Shown here piece by piece: positions 26,601 through 36,279 of a stretch of 64,000 nt of DNA; the first letter of the stretch is position 1; every line of letters starts with the position of its first letter. The notes under the pieces are model-generated. The model worked only from the letters and a program-made list of their open reading frames with translations, did no database searches and was not told the DNA's origin. This DNA is from HXMU1420-13 sp965229525 (GTDB taxonomy: Bacteria; Bacteroidota; Rhodothermia; Balneolales; Balneolaceae): contig OZ245886.1 in assembly GCA_965229525.1 (NCBI GenBank), forward strand, positions 1,736,001-1,800,000, read 5' to 3'. The translations under genes and the position numbers were made by a program.

Positions 26601-26661
26601 AATTTGCCAAAAAGTATGGTTTTACAGAACTATGTATCTATTTTTGGCACAAAGGAGATTT

Positions 26662-27630
26662 ATGTATAAAGAATTCATCGAGAAAATTACTCGACACCAA
26701 AATGTAGCCGTTTTTTCACATGTACGACCAGATGGTGATTGTCTGGGCTCGCAAGTAGCTTTTTGTTTATGGTTAGAGAAGAATGGGATTAAAGCTACAG
26801 CATTCAATGAAGACGGACCATCAGATAATTTGGCTTGGCTAAATGATATTTTTCCCATCGAAAAACCAGATTACCATAAGCTTTCAACCTTTGACGCATT
26901 TGTACTACTAGATGGTAATGCACTACATAGATTTGGTGAGACTGCAGAGAGTATTGCAAGTATGGGTAAGCCCATTTATATGATAGACCACCATCCACAA
27001 CCAGATGATATTTTTGAAGTAGCTATTTCAAAAACAGATTATTCTTCCACAGCGGAGTTGGTCTATGAGCTCTATCAGGAGCATGATATTAATCAGATTG
27101 ATGAAAATGCAGCGAAAGCCATGTATGTTGGCATCGTTACCGATACAGGTTCTTATCAATTCGATAGTGTTACACCAAAAACTCTTCGTGCTGGTGCAGA
27201 ATTATTGCAACGTGGAGCGTTCAAACCAAATGCCGTAGTTGAAAAAGTGTATTCCACGAAGAAACTCAATCAACTTTATTTATTGAGCAAGGCATTAGAT
27301 ACTATTTCTTTGCACGCCGACAATCAATTCGCGAGTATCTGCGTTACAAAGGCCATGTTTGAGGCCACTAATACCCAAAAGGAAGACACTGAAGGCTTTG
27401 TAAGCTACCCACTAAGTATTTCGGGAGTGAAAGCATGTATTCTTTTTCGAGAGGACGAAGATCGTATAAAAATTAGTTTAAGATCGCGCAGTGAAGTGGA
27501 CGTTAATGAATGGGCTCGACAGATTAATGGCGGCGGACATAAAAAAGCAGCAGCGGGTTGGCATCCTGGGCCATTAGAACAAGCAATGAATGATGTAATT
27601 GCTATTGGTGAACAACAATTGAACAAATAA
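26662..27630 (+). CDS. nrnA: DHH/DHHA1 phosphoesterase, NrnA-like
   Basis: 322 residues from ATG 26662, which is preceded by AAAGGAG at good spacing; an in-frame ATG at 26632 lacks such a site. DHH motifs are SHVRPDGDCLGS, DGNAL, IDHHPQPDD and VTDTGSYQFDS; the DHHA1 C-terminal domain ends with GGGHKKAAAGW. NrnA-type enzymes degrade nano-RNA and dephosphorylate pAp, and relatives hydrolyse cyclic dinucleotide products. Followed after 7 bp by the HtrA-like protease gene. Confidence 0.93.
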   Translation: MYKEFIEKITRHQNVAVFSHVRPDGDCLGSQVAFCLWLEKNGIKATAFNEDGPSDNLAWLNDIFPIEKPDYHKLSTFDAFVLLDGNALHRFGETAESIASMGKPIYMIDHHPQPDDIFEVAISKTDYSSTAELVYELYQEHDINQIDENAAKAMYVGIVTDTGSYQFDSVTPKTLRAGAELLQRGAFKPNAVVEKVYSTKKLNQLYLLSKALDTISLHADNQFASICVTKAMFEATNTQKEDTEGFVSYPLSISGVKACILFREDEDRIKISLRSRSEVDVNEWARQINGGGHKKAAAGWHPGPLEQAMNDVIAIGEQQLNK

Positions 27631-27637
27631 ATAGTGT

Positions 27638-28831
27638 ATGGTAAGAACAGCTACTATTCTTTTCTTTTTATTGATCTTTTTAAGTTCATGTAGTCAGCAG
27701 GGCGACGAACTGGAAGCAACTATAGCGATTAGCTCGGATGCATCAGCATCAAGAATAGGTATATCAAATACAGATGCTGAGCAAGACAAATCAGGCTCGC
27801 AAGTAATTAACGATCACAGAAGCAATGCAATAACTCGAGCTGTTGCCAAAGCTGAGCAGGCCATTGTTAGTATCACCGTAACTGAATTACAACGTGGATA
27901 TACCAGAGATTTTGATGCTTTTTTCTTTCGATTTTTCGAACGACCAATAGCGAGAGAGGTTCAGAGTATTGGTTCTGGTTTTATTATTTCAGCTGATGGA
28001 TTAATCGTTACCAACGAACATGTTGCCAGTAAACAGGCAAAAACAGTGGTGGTTACATTAACAAATGGTGAAGAATATGAAGCTGACTTACTAGGTGCAG
28101 ATGAATTCGCTGATCTCGCATTGCTCAAGATTAAAAGTGAGAAAACTGATTTTCCATTTGTTGAATTTGCAGATTCGGATGATGTGATGGTTGGTGAATG
28201 GGCCATTGCGATGGGAAATCCATTTGGGCTGTTTGCCGATGGTCAGCCAACCGTAACAGTTGGGGTTGTAAGCGGTACTAATCGTGATTTTCGGCCAGAT
28301 CCAGAAGAGCCAAGGGTGTATTTAGATATGATACAAACCGACGCCGCGATTAATCGTGGGAATTCAGGAGGACCACTTTTAAACAGTGAAGGCGAAGTTA
28401 TTGGAGTAAACACATTCATTTTTACAGGTGGTACCAGTGGTGGTTTTGTTGGATTAGGGTTTGCAATTCCAAGTGATCGTGTTCAAAAAATAATTGGTCA
28501 GTTGAAAGATTCAGGGGAAGTTTCTCTTGATTTTGATCCTGGTATGGAATTCACACAAATGACAAATCAGTTAGTTTATCAATATGGATTACCACCCGTT
28601 GCCGGACTTTTTGTAACCAGTGTTAATAAAGATGGTCCGGCGTATCAAAGTGGGATTATGCCGGGCGATATAATTACAAGAATAGGGGAAGAACGGGTAT
28701 CCAGCGAAATGCACGCCTGGGCACTAATGCGTGAATTTGAAGAAGGAGACAATATGGTTCTTAGATTATTCCGAGAAGGAAAAGAATACGAAGCAGAAAT
28801 GATCCTTAGAAAAAGGGTAGCCGGCAGATAA
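27638..28831 (+). CDS. HtrA/DegP-like serine protease, lipoprotein
   Basis: 397 residues. Lipobox LSSC with Cys18 gives membrane attachment. The trypsin-like domain has His128 (VTNEHVAS), Asp159 (EFADLALLKI) and Ser243 (NRGNSGGPLL), a complete triad. One PDZ domain follows (~300-395; GPAYQSGIMPGDIITRIG). DegP-type enzymes degrade or refold damaged envelope proteins; with one PDZ domain this resembles the DegS/HtrA layout. The insertion FDAFFFRFFERP before the first strand is the LA loop region. Confidence 0.93.
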   Translation: MVRTATILFFLLIFLSSCSQQGDELEATIAISSDASASRIGISNTDAEQDKSGSQVINDHRSNAITRAVAKAEQAIVSITVTELQRGYTRDFDAFFFRFFERPIAREVQSIGSGFIISADGLIVTNEHVASKQAKTVVVTLTNGEEYEADLLGADEFADLALLKIKSEKTDFPFVEFADSDDVMVGEWAIAMGNPFGLFADGQPTVTVGVVSGTNRDFRPDPEEPRVYLDMIQTDAAINRGNSGGPLLNSEGEVIGVNTFIFTGGTSGGFVGLGFAIPSDRVQKIIGQLKDSGEVSLDFDPGMEFTQMTNQLVYQYGLPPVAGLFVTSVNKDGPAYQSGIMPGDIITRIGEERVSSEMHAWALMREFEEGDNMVLRLFREGKEYEAEMILRKRVAGR

Positions 28832-28849
28832 TTAGGTATGCATTTTTGC

Positions 28850-28869
28850 CAAAATTTATGCAAATTTTG
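28850..28869. promoter_or_regulatory. Palindromic site upstream of the LacI-family gene
   Basis: CAAAATTT-ATGC-AAATTTTG is a perfect 8-bp inverted repeat 21 bp before the GTG start at 28891. It shares the TTTTGC/GCAAAA words with the two sites downstream of the gene, so it is a probable autoregulatory operator. Confidence 0.5.
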
Positions 28870-28890
28870 CTCACTACTATAAGGGTGTGA

Positions 28891-29889
28891 GTGAAGGTAA
28901 CATTAAAACACATAGCAGAAGATACAGGTTTTTCCCAGTCGACTATTTCAAGGGCAATTCGTGGAGAAGGTCGAATCTCAGAAAAAAATAAAGCTAAGAT
29001 TTTAAAAAGTGCACAAAGATTAGGATATCAAATACCCTCTCAAACACGTCCACTACCGGATGATTTCCCTACCTACATAGCATTGATAACAAATTTTCGT
29101 ACCGGTGAGTTTTTTGCTTCATTTATTGTAGGGTTTCAACAGGCTGCCATAAACAAAGGGATTGAAATTTCGATGTTTAGCGTTGCAGGAGGGCAGCGTA
29201 AAGCAACAGATATACTTTCAGAATGTGTTACACTTGGGTACAAGGGCGCAATTCTATTTGTTCCTGAATTTGGACGTCAAGATTATGAGGAAATATTAGC
29301 TAACGCCCCGGAAGATTTCCCGATTATCTCTTGCTCAAATATTGATAATACTATAATCGACACGGTTACTTTTGATGCCTATCAAGGTGCAATCCTGGTT
29401 GCCAAACACCTGCATAAACAAGGATATAATAAGTTTGGATTAATTGAAGGGCCTTCAATAATGCCCGAATCGCGTTTTAGAACCAATGGGTTTAATGATT
29501 ATCTGGTACATATGGCACACCTTGAAATTACCTGGAGATATCAAGGTGATTATACATTGGAATCTGGCGCCCGTGCATTTGATAGCTTTCTTAATCTCGA
29601 AGAAAAACCGGAAGCTATTTTCGCCGCAAATGACGCGATGGCCGTTGGATTTATGGAAAAGGCTAGACAAAAAGGATATGATATTCCTAATGATGTAGCA
29701 GTAGTTGGATATGATAATCTGCCAATTTGCGAAACTCATTACCCAACTATTAGCTCGGTGAATACTGATTATTGTCGTCTCGGTGAAAATGCAATTGAAT
29801 CTATCATAACACGGTTAAATCAGCCGATTGCTCAGCAGGGAATAGTTAGTTTGGTACCTGTTAGTTTAGTTGAACGCGGATCAAGCTAG
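28891..29889 (+). CDS. LacI-family transcription regulator of the xylan/xylose locus
   Basis: 332 residues from a GTG start. The helix-turn-helix and hinge are VTLKHIAEDTGFSQSTISRAIRGEG and ILKSAQRLGYQ (residues 1-55), followed by a periplasmic-binding-protein-like sensor domain (FGLIEGPSIM, AIFAANDAMAVGFM, VAVVGYDNLPI). It is transcribed towards the xylose genes and has palindromic sites on both sides, so it probably represses the operon until a xylose-derived ligand binds. The ligand cannot be read from sequence. Confidence 0.93.
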   Translation: MKVTLKHIAEDTGFSQSTISRAIRGEGRISEKNKAKILKSAQRLGYQIPSQTRPLPDDFPTYIALITNFRTGEFFASFIVGFQQAAINKGIEISMFSVAGGQRKATDILSECVTLGYKGAILFVPEFGRQDYEEILANAPEDFPIISCSNIDNTIIDTVTFDAYQGAILVAKHLHKQGYNKFGLIEGPSIMPESRFRTNGFNDYLVHMAHLEITWRYQGDYTLESGARAFDSFLNLEEKPEAIFAANDAMAVGFMEKARQKGYDIPNDVAVVGYDNLPICETHYPTISSVNTDYCRLGENAIESIITRLNQPIAQQGIVSLVPVSLVERGSS

Positions 29890-29900
29890 TTGAGCAAAAT

Positions 29901-29930
29901 TTGCGCAATTAATATGAAAATTTTGCGCAA
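29901..29930. promoter_or_regulatory. Twin LacI-type operators before xylB
   Basis: Two TTGCGCAA palindromes at 29901-29908 and 29923-29930, each within an A/T-rich frame (AAATTTGCGCAATTA and ATTTTGCGCAATTAT), lie 22 bp apart, two helical turns. The central CG matches LacI-family operator design. They sit 67-95 bp before the xylB start. Confidence 0.7.
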
Positions 29931-29996
29931 TTATATTTCTTTTCTGATCTCTTTTATATATCATACTGCCGTGTGTTAACTTTTATAATTGAGGTC

Positions 29997-31487
29997 ATGC
30001 TGTTTCTTGGAATCGATCTTGGAAGTTCATCTATAAAACTCTCCGTGCTTAATGGGGAAAAAGGTAGTATTGAAGCTTCAACAACCTATCCTAAAGATGA
30101 ATTGGCTATTCATTCTCCTCAACCCGGTTGGGCGGAACAAGACCCAGAGCTTTGGTGGTCAAACTTTAAAATAGCACTACATAATTTAAGAGATAAAGGA
30201 ATTGATCTATCACAGATAGAGGCTATTGGAATCTCATATCAAATGCACGGTCTGGTTATTGTTGATAGCCAAAAAAGACTACTAAGATCATCAATAATTT
30301 GGTGCGATAGTCGTGCAGTTTCAATGGGTGAGGAAGCATATAAAAGTTTGGGAGGTACTTACATACTACCAAAGCTTTTAAATTCTCCAGGTAACTTTAC
30401 CGCATCAAAATTAGCATGGGTAAAAGAAAACGAGCCACAGCTTTATGATAGAGTTGATAAGCTTATGTTACCAGGTGATTATCTAGCTCTGAAGCTTTCC
30501 GGTAAAACTACTACAACCGCATGCGGCTTATCTGAAGGAATCTTATGGGACTTTGAATTTGGATCGATCAGCAAAGATGTATTAAAAGTTTATGGTTTTG
30601 AGGAAAAGCTAATACCTGAAATTATTGCATCAATAGGTTCGGATTTAGTTGTTGCTGAAGATGTAGCCAAAGAGTTAGGTCTTAAAAAAGGGGTTAGAAT
30701 ATCCTACAGAGCTGGAGATCAGCCAAATAATGCATTTTCATTGAACGCATTGGAACCGGGAGAGACTGCTGCAACTGCTGGTACATCCGGAGTGATTTTT
30801 GCAGTAACAGAAAAAAATGCATTCGATGAAAAATCTCGAATCAACACATTTAGACATGTGAATTCATCGGAAGACGATACTCGAAATGGGGTACTAATTT
30901 GTATAAATGGTACAGGTATTCTTTATAGCTGGCTAAAAAAAATACTGAATTCAGGTGAAGGGAAATTCAACTATGAGCAAATGAATGAAATGGTTGATTC
31001 AGTTTATCCCGGGGCGGAAGGATTACAGTGTTTACCATTCGGAAATGGAGCAGAACGCATTTTTGAAAACAGAATAATTGGTTCACATTTTTTAAACCTG
31101 GATTTCAATCGTCATACAAATGCGCACATTCTACGAGCAGCAGTAGAAGGAATCGTTTTCGCATTAAATCTTGGATTTGAAATGCTGGGCGACATGGACA
31201 TACCACAAAAAACTATTCGAGCAGGTAAAGCTAATCTGTTTTTAAGTAAATCATTCAGAGAAATTTTTGTCAATGTAACCGGTACAAGACTGGAATTATA
31301 CGACACAGATGGAGCTGCTGGTGCAGCACGAGGTGCGGCTCTGGGTGCTGGTTTCTACAAAAATGAAAAAGAGGCATTTAGTAACCTAGAACTAATTGAT
31401 AGCATTGAGCCAGATCCAAAACTAAAACAGCAATACAAAAAATTGTATGAAGGATGGAAAGCTACCATCACAAACCATTCATTTTAA
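29997..31487 (+). CDS. xylB: Xylulokinase
   Basis: 496 residues from ATG 29997; a GTG 24 bp upstream is less likely because MLFLGIDLGSSSIKLS is the normal N terminus. FGGY-kinase motifs: phosphate loop GIDLGSSS, IGISYQMHGLV, IWCDSRA, AGDQPNNAF, and the C-terminal GAAGAARGAALGAG. It phosphorylates D-xylulose to xylulose 5-phosphate. First gene after the operators; xylA follows after 12 bp. Confidence 0.95.
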   Translation: MLFLGIDLGSSSIKLSVLNGEKGSIEASTTYPKDELAIHSPQPGWAEQDPELWWSNFKIALHNLRDKGIDLSQIEAIGISYQMHGLVIVDSQKRLLRSSIIWCDSRAVSMGEEAYKSLGGTYILPKLLNSPGNFTASKLAWVKENEPQLYDRVDKLMLPGDYLALKLSGKTTTTACGLSEGILWDFEFGSISKDVLKVYGFEEKLIPEIIASIGSDLVVAEDVAKELGLKKGVRISYRAGDQPNNAFSLNALEPGETAATAGTSGVIFAVTEKNAFDEKSRINTFRHVNSSEDDTRNGVLICINGTGILYSWLKKILNSGEGKFNYEQMNEMVDSVYPGAEGLQCLPFGNGAERIFENRIIGSHFLNLDFNRHTNAHILRAAVEGIVFALNLGFEMLGDMDIPQKTIRAGKANLFLSKSFREIFVNVTGTRLELYDTDGAAGAARGAALGAGFYKNEKEAFSNLELIDSIEPDPKLKQQYKKLYEGWKATITNHSF

Positions 31488-31499
31488 ATTATCAGAATA

Positions 31500-32831
31500 A
31501 TGAAGCCATTGATAGGAGATAAGGAATACTTCAAAGGAATTGGAAAAATTAAGTTTGAAGGAAAAGAATCAGACAACCCTTTAGCCTTTAGATTTTATGA
31601 TGAAACCAAGGTAGTTGCAGGTAAAACGATGAAAGAGCATTTTAGATTTGCAGTTGCTTACTGGCATACATTAACCGGTACTGGCGGCGATCCTTTTGGG
31701 CCAGGTACAAAAGTGTTTCCATGGGCAATTAATACCGATCCATATCAAAATGCCAAAGATAAGATGGATGCAGCTTTTGAATTTATTACAAAGCTCGGTG
31801 TTCCCTTTTACTGTTTCCATGACTTCGATTTAATTGATGAAGGTGATTCCTTAGCTGAATCAGAAAAGAGATTGGCGTTTATAACTGATTATGCAAAAGA
31901 AAAACAGGAAGCATCTGGAGTTAAGTTATTGTGGGGGACTGCTAATTTATTTTCGAATCCAAAATACATGAATGGGGCATCGACCAACCCAGATTTTAAT
32001 GTGGTTGCACATGCTGGCGCTCAATTAAAAAATGCATTGGATGCTACCATCAAACTTGATGGAGAAAATTATGTGTTTTGGGGTGGCCGTGAAGGCTATA
32101 TGAGTTTGCTGAATACAGACATGAAGCGTGAACAAGAACATTTTGCCCGTTTTTTACATATGGCAAAGGATTATGCTCGGGCAAATGGATTTAATGGTAC
32201 TTTCTTTATTGAACCAAAACCAGCAGAACCATCCAAACATCAATACGATTTTGATTCTGCTACTGTTTTTGGTTTCCTGCAAAAATATGATTTACTAGAC
32301 GATTTTAAACTCAATATTGAGGTAAATCATGCAACCTTAGCCGGCCATACATTTGAACATGAATTACAGGTTGCCGCAGATAATGGGTTGCTTGGTAGTA
32401 TAGATGCAAACCGTGGCGATTATCAAAATGGATGGGATACGGATCAATTTCCAGTTGATGTATTTGAGTTAACTCAAGCCATGATGATCATTTTAGAGGC
32501 GGGTGGTTTTCAGGGCGGCGGAATCAATTTTGATGCGAAAACAAGAAGAAATTCGACCGATTTGGAGGATTTATTCCATGCCCATATTGGTGGTATGGAT
32601 GTTTTTGCAAGAGCATTAATTGCAGCAAATGAAATACTGGAGAAATCGAACTACAAATCATTGAAGAAAGAACGCTATAGTTCATTCGATAGAGGAAGTG
32701 GAAAAGATTTCGAAGACGGTAAGTTGAGTCTTGAGGATTTGCATAATTATGCTTCCGAGAATCCTGAATTACAACAGATCAGTGGCAAACAAGAGCGATA
32801 TGAAAACCTAATAAATAGGTATTTACTATGA
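31500..32831 (+). CDS. xylA: Xylose isomerase
   Basis: 443 residues, class II size. The active site includes His107 and Asp110 (FYCFHDFDLI), WGGREGY, FIEPKPAEPSKHQYDFD and EVNHATLAGHTFEHEL, which carry the metal ligands. Converts D-xylose to D-xylulose. The stop overlaps the next start in the arrangement ATGA, so xylA and the GH10 gene are translationally coupled. Confidence 0.98.
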   Translation: MKPLIGDKEYFKGIGKIKFEGKESDNPLAFRFYDETKVVAGKTMKEHFRFAVAYWHTLTGTGGDPFGPGTKVFPWAINTDPYQNAKDKMDAAFEFITKLGVPFYCFHDFDLIDEGDSLAESEKRLAFITDYAKEKQEASGVKLLWGTANLFSNPKYMNGASTNPDFNVVAHAGAQLKNALDATIKLDGENYVFWGGREGYMSLLNTDMKREQEHFARFLHMAKDYARANGFNGTFFIEPKPAEPSKHQYDFDSATVFGFLQKYDLLDDFKLNIEVNHATLAGHTFEHELQVAADNGLLGSIDANRGDYQNGWDTDQFPVDVFELTQAMMIILEAGGFQGGGINFDAKTRRNSTDLEDLFHAHIGGMDVFARALIAANEILEKSNYKSLKKERYSSFDRGSGKDFEDGKLSLEDLHNYASENPELQQISGKQERYENLINRYLL

Positions 32832-33940
32832 AGAATGGACTTATACTCGTATTAGCTTTCAGTATTTTCAGCACCTGTGCAAATGAAACGAATGAATCAA
32901 ACACCTTAGCTGATGCCTACAGCGATTATTTCTATATAGGGGCCGCAATAAACACTTCTCAATACAAAAAGGAAGACCAAAGAGCACTACCAATACTAGA
33001 AACTCACTTTAATTCTATCACGCCAGAAAATGATATGAAGTGGGAGAACATACATCCAAATCCTGGTGAATTCTATTTTGATGATGCTGATAAATACGTG
33101 GCATTTGGAGAAGAAAATGACATGTTTATTATATCACATGCACTGGTTTGGCATTCCCAAACACCGGATTGGGTATTTGAGCACGAAGATGGCACTCCGC
33201 TTTCAAGAGAAGAATTACTCGATAGGATGGAAAATCATATCAAAACTATTGTTGGAAGGTATAAAGGAAGGGTAAATGGTTGGGATGTGGTTAATGAAGC
33301 ATTAAATGATGATGGTACCATACGCCAATCGAAATGGTACAATATTATTGGCGAGGATTATGTGGCAAAAGCTTTTCAATTTGCTCAAGAAGCAGATCCA
33401 GAAGCTGAGCTCTATTACAATGATTATAACCTCCCAGATCCTGATAAAGCCGACGGTGCAGTGCGATTAGTAACATCCATTCAGGATCAAGGTATCAAAG
33501 TTTCGGGTATTGGAATGCAAGGGCATTACGGTTTCGATTACCCTGAACTAGCTGACTTGGAAACGAGTATTGAAAAGTTTTCAGAACTTGGAATTGTAGC
33601 TATAACTGAATTGGATATAGACGTCCTTCCATCAGCGTTTGATTACATGGGAGCGGACATTAGCATGAATGCGGCATTGGTTGATTCATTAAATCCCTTT
33701 ACAGATGGAATGCCAATTGAAATTGAACAACAACAGATTGAAAGATATAAGGCACTTTTTAACGTATTTATAAAGCATTCAGACAAAATCAATCGGGTAA
33801 CAACCTGGGGAGTAACCGATGGCGATTCCTGGAAAAATGGTTGGCCGGTTTCGGGTAGAACAAATTATCCACTTCTCTTTGATCGTGATGGAAATGCCAA
33901 ACAAGTAGTGAGTGAGCTTATAACCCTGTCTTCAAATTAA
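32828..33940 (+). CDS. GH10 endo-1,4-beta-xylanase, probable lipoprotein
   Basis: 370 residues. The N terminus is a signal with Cys17 in IFSTCANE, a likely but not ideal lipobox. GH10 catalytic residues are Glu157 (WDVVNEALND, acid/base) and Glu261 (AITELDID, nucleophile); FNSITPENDMKWE and HALVWHSQTPDW are conserved substrate-cleft segments. It probably cuts xylo-oligosaccharides in the periplasm or at the outer membrane. Overlaps xylA by 4 bp; GH3 gene follows after 6 bp. Confidence 0.95.
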   Translation: MKNGLILVLAFSIFSTCANETNESNTLADAYSDYFYIGAAINTSQYKKEDQRALPILETHFNSITPENDMKWENIHPNPGEFYFDDADKYVAFGEENDMFIISHALVWHSQTPDWVFEHEDGTPLSREELLDRMENHIKTIVGRYKGRVNGWDVVNEALNDDGTIRQSKWYNIIGEDYVAKAFQFAQEADPEAELYYNDYNLPDPDKADGAVRLVTSIQDQGIKVSGIGMQGHYGFDYPELADLETSIEKFSELGIVAITELDIDVLPSAFDYMGADISMNAALVDSLNPFTDGMPIEIEQQQIERYKALFNVFIKHSDKINRVTTWGVTDGDSWKNGWPVSGRTNYPLLFDRDGNAKQVVSELITLSSN

Positions 33941-33946
33941 ACCATA

Positions 33947-36277
33947 ATGAAAGAACCTATTATTGAAGCAGAACTAAAAAATGCTGCTTACAGAAATGCT
34001 AACCTAGAGCCAAGAGCAAGGGTTAATGATCTGATTACACGCATGACCCTTGAAGAAAAGGTCGCCCAGATGATGTGCGTTTGGAATGATAAAAAAGACA
34101 CGTTAATCGATGATTTTGGAAAATTCAGCGTAGAAAAAGCGAAAGCATCATTTGGACATGGTAACGGAATTGGACAGGTTGGGCGACCTAGTGATGCCGG
34201 AAAAGATGAGCAAGCAGGTCATGATCAAGGTTTTGACGCTAAGCAAACGGTTGAATTAACTAACGCTATCCAAAAATTCTTTATTGAGCACTCGAGGTTA
34301 GGAATACCCGTATTTTTTCATGAAGAATGCCTGCATGGTTTAGCCGCAAAAGGTGCTATAAGTTTTCCTCAACCAATTGCGTTGGCGGGCACTTTTAATA
34401 CCGAATTGATTGAAAGACTGTATGCCTTAGCAGCAAAAGAAACTCGCGAAAGAGGGGCGCATCAGGCATTAACACCCGTTGTAGATGTGGCAAGAGATCC
34501 TAGGTGGGGTAGAGTTGAAGAAACCTTTGGGGAAGACCCATTTTTAGTGTCAGAAATGGGGAAGGCAGCGGTTAGAGGATTTCAAGGCGATGCATCTTTC
34601 ACAGGAAATGATAAAGTTATTGCCACCTTAAAACATTTCGCAGCACATGGTCAGCCAGAATCGGGCATGAATTGTGGACCGGTTAATATTTCTGAAAGAG
34701 TTTTAAGAGAAACATTTTTAATGCCATTTAAAGAAGCTGTTCAGGAAGCTGGTGTAGTAAGTATAATGCCATCTTACAACGAAATAGATGGCATTCCATC
34801 GCATGCGAATAAGTGGTTGCTGAAAGATGTACTCAGAGATGAATGGGGTTTCAATGGCTATTTAGTATCAGATTATTACGCAATTCTTGAACTTTTTGAT
34901 AGGGAAGCTACCCATGGTCATCATATTGCGGATAGTAAAAAATCTGCAGCTAAGCTTGCTATAGATGCCGGAGTAAATATGGAGCTTCCGGAACCAGATT
35001 GCTATACAATGCTGGTAGAATTAGTAAAAGATGGATCTATCGAAGAATCGACCATTGATCAACTCATTGAGCCACTTCTATACTGGAAGTTCAAAATTGG
35101 TTTGTTTGATAATCCCTACACTAAATATGAAGAAGTAACAGACGCTGAAACAAGAAGAAAACTTGCATTACAATCGGCTCAAGAAACGATTACACTTCTT
35201 AAGAATGAAAATGGACTACTTCCATTAAACAAGGATGAGTTAAAGACAGTTGCTGTTATAGGGCCGAATGCAAATGTGAGTTTATTGGGCGGTTACAGCG
35301 GGGCTCCTACAGTTAATATCACTGTTCTTGATGGAATACAGTCAGCAATAGGTGAGGATGTTAAAGTTGTTTATCACGAAGGATGTAAAATCACAATTGG
35401 CGGCCGATGGGAAGAGGATGAAGTGGTACTTCCGAACCTGGAAGATGAGTTAAAAAGTATTACTGAAGCCGTGGAGATTGCAAAAACTGCCGACGTAATC
35501 ATCCTTGCAATTGGTGGAAACGATCAGACTTCTAGAGAAGCTTGGGCACTAAACCACATGGGAGATCGAACTAGCTTAGATCTATTTGGCTATCAAGATA
35601 AATTGGTAGATGAAATGGCAAAAACCGGTAAGCCCATAATTGCTGCCATCTATAACGGGCGACCGCTTAGTATAACTAATGTTGTAGAAAAAGCTGATGC
35701 TATCATTGAATGTTGGTACGGAGGGCAGGAAGCAGGGCACGCGTTAGCTAGTGTGCTTTTTGGTGATTTTAATCCATGTGGAAAGTTACCTATTTCAATA
35801 CCACGGTCGGTGGGTCAACTACCTATATATTATAATTATAAGCCATCGGCCCGAAGAGGGTACCTTCATGATGAAATTACTCCTCTGTATCCATTTGGAT
35901 TTGGATTTAGCTATACTCAATTCGAATGGTCAGCTATCCAGCTAAAAGAGGCTACAATTTCAAAGGAGGGGTCCACAGAAGTTGAAGTTACGTTAAAGAA
36001 TGTTGGCGAAGTTGCAGGATCAGAAGTAGTCCAAATGTATGTTCGCGACCTAATTAGTTCTGTAACAAGGCCCATTAAAGAGTTAAAAGGATTTAAAAAA
36101 GTTTGGTTAGAACCTGGTGAGGCTAAAAAAGTTAGTATTCCAATAACTCCAAAATCGCTGGCTTTTTTTGATATCAACATGGAGTATGTAGTTGAGCCAG
36201 GTGAGTTTGAAATTTTAATAGGTAATTCATCCAGAGATGAAGACTTGAACAAGATAATTCTAAAGGTAGAGGATTAG
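33947..36277 (+). CDS. GH3 beta-glycosidase, likely beta-xylosidase
   Basis: 776 residues, no signal peptide, so probably cytoplasmic. The N-terminal TIM barrel has RDPRWGRVEETFGEDP and KHFAAHGQPE; the nucleophile is Asp309 in LVSDYYAI. The second domain has VAVIGPNANVSLLGGYSG, and a C-terminal fibronectin type III-like domain starts near residue 670 (VTLKNVGEVAGSEVVQMY). Family members release beta-linked glucose or xylose; the neighbours argue for xylose. It starts 6 bp after the GH10 gene and is 2 bp from the transporter. Confidence 0.94.
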   Translation: MKEPIIEAELKNAAYRNANLEPRARVNDLITRMTLEEKVAQMMCVWNDKKDTLIDDFGKFSVEKAKASFGHGNGIGQVGRPSDAGKDEQAGHDQGFDAKQTVELTNAIQKFFIEHSRLGIPVFFHEECLHGLAAKGAISFPQPIALAGTFNTELIERLYALAAKETRERGAHQALTPVVDVARDPRWGRVEETFGEDPFLVSEMGKAAVRGFQGDASFTGNDKVIATLKHFAAHGQPESGMNCGPVNISERVLRETFLMPFKEAVQEAGVVSIMPSYNEIDGIPSHANKWLLKDVLRDEWGFNGYLVSDYYAILELFDREATHGHHIADSKKSAAKLAIDAGVNMELPEPDCYTMLVELVKDGSIEESTIDQLIEPLLYWKFKIGLFDNPYTKYEEVTDAETRRKLALQSAQETITLLKNENGLLPLNKDELKTVAVIGPNANVSLLGGYSGAPTVNITVLDGIQSAIGEDVKVVYHEGCKITIGGRWEEDEVVLPNLEDELKSITEAVEIAKTADVIILAIGGNDQTSREAWALNHMGDRTSLDLFGYQDKLVDEMAKTGKPIIAAIYNGRPLSITNVVEKADAIIECWYGGQEAGHALASVLFGDFNPCGKLPISIPRSVGQLPIYYNYKPSARRGYLHDEITPLYPFGFGFSYTQFEWSAIQLKEATISKEGSTEVEVTLKNVGEVAGSEVVQMYVRDLISSVTRPIKELKGFKKVWLEPGEAKKVSIPITPKSLAFFDINMEYVVEPGEFEILIGNSSRDEDLNKIILKVED

Positions 36278-36279
36278 CG

